This document shows, piece by piece, positions 4,807 to 6,866 of a DNA stretch of 6,866 bases. The stretch is taken from NCBI GenBank assembly GCA_030615475.1, contig JAUWZF010000058.1, positions 1 to 6,866 of the forward strand. Direction: 5' to 3'. Origin of the DNA: Dehalococcoidales bacterium. GTDB lineage: Bacteria > Chloroflexota > Dehalococcoidia > Dehalococcoidales > RBG-16-60-22. A program made the position numbers and the translations under genes. The notes below the pieces were generated by a model. The model saw only the letters and a program-made list of their open reading frames with translations. It was not told the origin of the DNA and made no database searches. Within the stretch, counting starts at the first letter, position 1. Every line of letters begins with the position of its first letter.

Positions 4807-6690
4807 TTGAAAAATTATCTTGCAGCTTTACAGGCTAAAACCAGCCAGGATGACTATAAAAAGTTAAGTGCCATAGATAATCAAGAGGTGCATCAAGCCA
4901 TTTATGAGTCGGCTGAACTCTGTAATCCGGATGATATCTTCATCTGCAGCGATACTGCTGATGAGGTGGCCTATATCAGGAATATGGCGATTGTTAAAAG
5001 TGAAGAGAACGCCGCTTTAGCCATTCCGGGGCATACCTTCCATTTTGACGGCCCCAATGACCAGGGGCGTGACCGTGGGGTTACTAAGCTCCTGGTGCCG
5101 AAGGGGGATTCTCTCAACGAAGCTCTCAACCAGATTGAAAGGGAAGAAGGGATTACGGAAGTGCAGGGGTTGTGTAAGGATGCGATGAAGGGGCGTACCA
5201 TGATTGTGCGCTTTCTTACCCTGGGCCCGGCTGATTCCGAATTCACCATTTATTGCTTGGAATGTACCGATTCCTGGTATGTAGCTCACAGCGTCGACCT
5301 TCTGTACCGAAAGGGTTATGATGCCTTCCGCCGGGCAGGTCCGGGGACGGAATTCTTCAATACCTTACACTCGGCGGGTAAATTAAACGAAAATATGGTG
5401 AGCGTGAATCATGAGAAGAAACGCATCTATATAGATTACTCAACGAACACGGTCTATAGCATCAATAACCAGTATGCCGGTAATTCCATAGGTTTTAAGA
5501 AACTGGCCCTCCGGCTGGCCATTCGCAAGGCTCATCAGGAAGGGTGGCTGGCCGAGCATTTTATGATAATGGGAGTTCAAGGTCCGAAAAAACGCAAGAC
5601 CTATATTGCCGGTGCTTTTCCCAGCGCCTGCGGCAAGACTTCAACCGCTATGCTTCCGGGAGAAACGATACTGGCCGATGACATCGGTTACGTCCGTAAT
5701 ATCGATGGTGTCTGCAGGGCTGTAAATATCGAGTGCGGTATCTTCGGTATTATTCAGGACATTAACCCCGAGGATGACCCGCTTATCCACGAGATACTTA
5801 CCAACCCGGGGGAGATTATCTTCTCTAATGTCCTGATTAAGGACGCCAGGCCGTGGTGGCTGGGAATGGATATCGAGCTTCCCGAAAGCGGGAGAAACTT
5901 CACCGGCGACTGGTTTGAAGGCAAGACCGATGAAAAGGGAGAAAAAGTGCCGCCGGCTCATAAGAACGCCCGCTATACCGTTGCTCTTAAGGCACTGGCA
6001 AATTGCGACCCTGAACTGGATAATCCCGCAGGCGTAGAACTGGGCGGCATCTTATACGGCGGCCGTGACTATCGCGGTTACGTACCGGTCCAGCAGGGAT
6101 TCGATTGGGAGCATGGTATTGTTGCTTATGGCGCGGCTCTGGAGACAGAAACAACCTTTGCCACCATCGAGGCAGAAGGCAAACATGAGATAAACATCAT
6201 GAGTATTCAGGACTTTATCTCTATTCCTCTGGGGCAGTATCTCCATAACTATCTGCAATTCGGAAAAAGGCTGGATAAAGTACCGCCGGTGTTCGGGGTG
6301 AATTACTTCCTGAGGGATTTGAAAACCGGGGAGTTTTTGAATGGCCACCAGGATAAGCATGTCTGGGTAAAGTGGATGGAGCTCCGCGTAAATAATGAGG
6401 CCGAGGCGATAAAGACTCCCACCGGCTGGATTCCGAAATACAAGGACCTGCAGAGGCTCTTTCAAGAGGTCTTAAATAAGGATTATTCCCAAGAGGACTA
6501 TATCAAGCAATTCACCATCCGCGTGCCGGAAAACCTGGCCAAGCTGGAACGTGTGGGGAAGTTCTACCATGAAAATATTGCCGATTTATCATCCGAGGTA
6601 TGGCATGTGCTTAAGGAACAGCGTGAACGCCTGCTGAAAGCTCAAGAAAAATTTGGCGACTATATCTCACCTGAAAGTTTTAAAGAATAA
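4807..6690 (+). CDS. pckG: Phosphoenolpyruvate carboxykinase, GTP-dependent family
   Basis: The enzyme interconverts oxaloacetate + GTP with PEP + GDP + CO2, acting in gluconeogenesis or, in some anaerobes, anaplerotic CO2 fixation. The 627 residues are typical of the GTP family. Visible landmarks are the R-loop region around Arg88-Arg90, the PEP-binding NNQYAGNS at 220-227, Lys231-Lys232 and His251 as probable Mn-site residues, the P-loop FPSACGKT at 271-278 with its reactive Cys275, and Asp291-Asp292 of kinase motif 2 (DDIGYVR). The P-loop cysteine and the general layout separate it from the shorter ATP family. The C-terminal third is divergent: where the animal and many bacterial enzymes have a PGFGxN guanine-binding loop, this one reads FLNGHQDKHVWVKW (510-523), more like archaeal enzymes. 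Nucleotide preference is therefore assumed from family. The start is TTG with a good ribosome binding site. The gene appears to be transcribed alone from the upstream promoter and ends before a strong terminator. Confidence 0.95.
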   Translation: MKNYLAALQAKTSQDDYKKLSAIDNQEVHQAIYESAELCNPDDIFICSDTADEVAYIRNMAIVKSEENAALAIPGHTFHFDGPNDQGRDRGVTKLLVPKGDSLNEALNQIEREEGITEVQGLCKDAMKGRTMIVRFLTLGPADSEFTIYCLECTDSWYVAHSVDLLYRKGYDAFRRAGPGTEFFNTLHSAGKLNENMVSVNHEKKRIYIDYSTNTVYSINNQYAGNSIGFKKLALRLAIRKAHQEGWLAEHFMIMGVQGPKKRKTYIAGAFPSACGKTSTAMLPGETILADDIGYVRNIDGVCRAVNIECGIFGIIQDINPEDDPLIHEILTNPGEIIFSNVLIKDARPWWLGMDIELPESGRNFTGDWFEGKTDEKGEKVPPAHKNARYTVALKALANCDPELDNPAGVELGGILYGGRDYRGYVPVQQGFDWEHGIVAYGAALETETTFATIEAEGKHEINIMSIQDFISIPLGQYLHNYLQFGKRLDKVPPVFGVNYFLRDLKTGEFLNGHQDKHVWVKWMELRVNNEAEAIKTPTGWIPKYKDLQRLFQEVLNKDYSQEDYIKQFTIRVPENLAKLERVGKFYHENIADLSSEVWHVLKEQRERLLKAQEKFGDYISPESFKE

Positions 6691-6742
6691 ATTCGGCAGC
6701 CGCCTGAACCCCAAGGTGCGCGAGGTATTTGAAAAGATTTAG
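6689..6742 (+). other. Protein-like 17-codon stretch in the +1 frame after the PEP carboxykinase stop
   Basis: If one base is skipped at the TAA stop (6688-6690), the next 17 codons read KFGSRLNPKVREVFEKI and end at TAG (6740-6742). The composition is that of a soluble charged helix, and the codons resemble those of the gene. It could be a lost C-terminal extension broken by a one-base change, a sequence error, or chance. There is no start codon or ribosome binding site suggesting a separate gene. Confidence 0.3.
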
Positions 6743-6767
6743 GGTAGAGTTTTAAGAGGTAAAATTA

Positions 6768-6802
6768 AAAATGCCCCCTGAGAAGTTCTTGGGGGGCATT
6801 TT
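6768..6802. terminator. Rho-independent hairpin terminator, probably bidirectional
   Basis: AAAATGCCCCC (6768-6778) pairs perfectly with GGGGGCATTTT (6792-6802). The loop can continue the stem through two G-U pairs and three Watson-Crick pairs, leaving a triloop at 6784-6786, about 16 bp in all. A-rich sequence precedes it and a T-run lies in the descending arm, so it can work in both directions. It would end the PEP carboxykinase transcript and, from the other side, that of the tRNA-Arg gene. Confidence 0.9.
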
Positions 6803-6814
6803 AGCTTCAATAAC

Positions 6815-6866
6815 TGGCGCGCCTGGAGGGATTCGAACCCACGACCCTCGGTTCCGAAGACCGATG
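6815..6866 (-). tRNA. tRNA-Arg with anticodon UCG, 3' 52 nt (5' part outside window)
   Basis: On the minus strand the window holds tRNA positions 25-76. The anticodon stem TCGGT/ACCGA is perfect and encloses the loop CTTCGGA, whose anticodon is TCG, reading CGA (Arg). The variable loop is 5 nt. The T-loop is the standard TTCGAAT. The acceptor 3' strand CAGGCGC is followed by discriminator G73 and an encoded CCA at 6815-6817. The T-stem has one U50-U64 mismatch. The D-arm and 5' acceptor strand lie beyond the right edge; the acceptor start should read GCGCCTG. Confidence 0.93.

Overview
The window reads as ordinary bacterial chromosome of moderate GC. It carries six protein genes, two of which I place in specific housekeeping families on each strand, plus the 3' part of a tRNA gene. 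I see no insertion sequence, phage gene, CRISPR array or other mobile element. The gene content suggests an anaerobic, Chloroflexota/Dehalococcoidia-like bacterium: an archaeal-style GTP-type PEP carboxykinase, a DUF5808-like protein, and an MtaB-type tRNA methylthiotransferase next to fabF. That assignment is inference from protein style, not a database match.

Left part, minus strand (1-2228): fabF (3-oxoacyl-ACP synthase II, fatty acid elongation) is followed, with a 4-nt stop/start overlap, by recJ (5'-3' single-strand DNA exonuclease), which runs off the left edge. Both starts are non-standard. recJ must start at TTG. The only start that gives FabF its conserved N-terminal strand is an ATT placed 8 nt after a perfect AAGGAGG. 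The divergent intergenic region (2229-2401) carries a strong-looking promoter for mtaB on the plus strand and a weaker candidate for fabF on the minus strand.

Middle (2402-4540): mtaB (tRNA t6A37 methylthiotransferase, radical SAM) is convergent with a two-gene minus-strand unit. In that unit a GNAT acetyltransferase gene is followed 11 nt later by a small DUF5808-like gene whose ribosome binding site adjoins the acetyltransferase stop codon.

Right part (4541-6866): a 266-nt divergent intergenic region holds an extended -10 promoter and a leader of about 140 nt with three inverted repeats. It precedes the GTP-dependent PEP carboxykinase gene (TTG start), which links oxaloacetate and PEP in central carbon metabolism. 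After its stop codon there is a 17-codon protein-like stretch in the +1 frame, then a strong hairpin terminator of the bidirectional type. A minus-strand tRNA-Arg(UCG) lies at the right edge, with only its 3' 52 nt present.

I found no obviously new multi-gene system. The points most worth checking are the apparent ATT initiation codon of fabF, the structured carboxykinase leader, and the out-of-frame tail after the carboxykinase.
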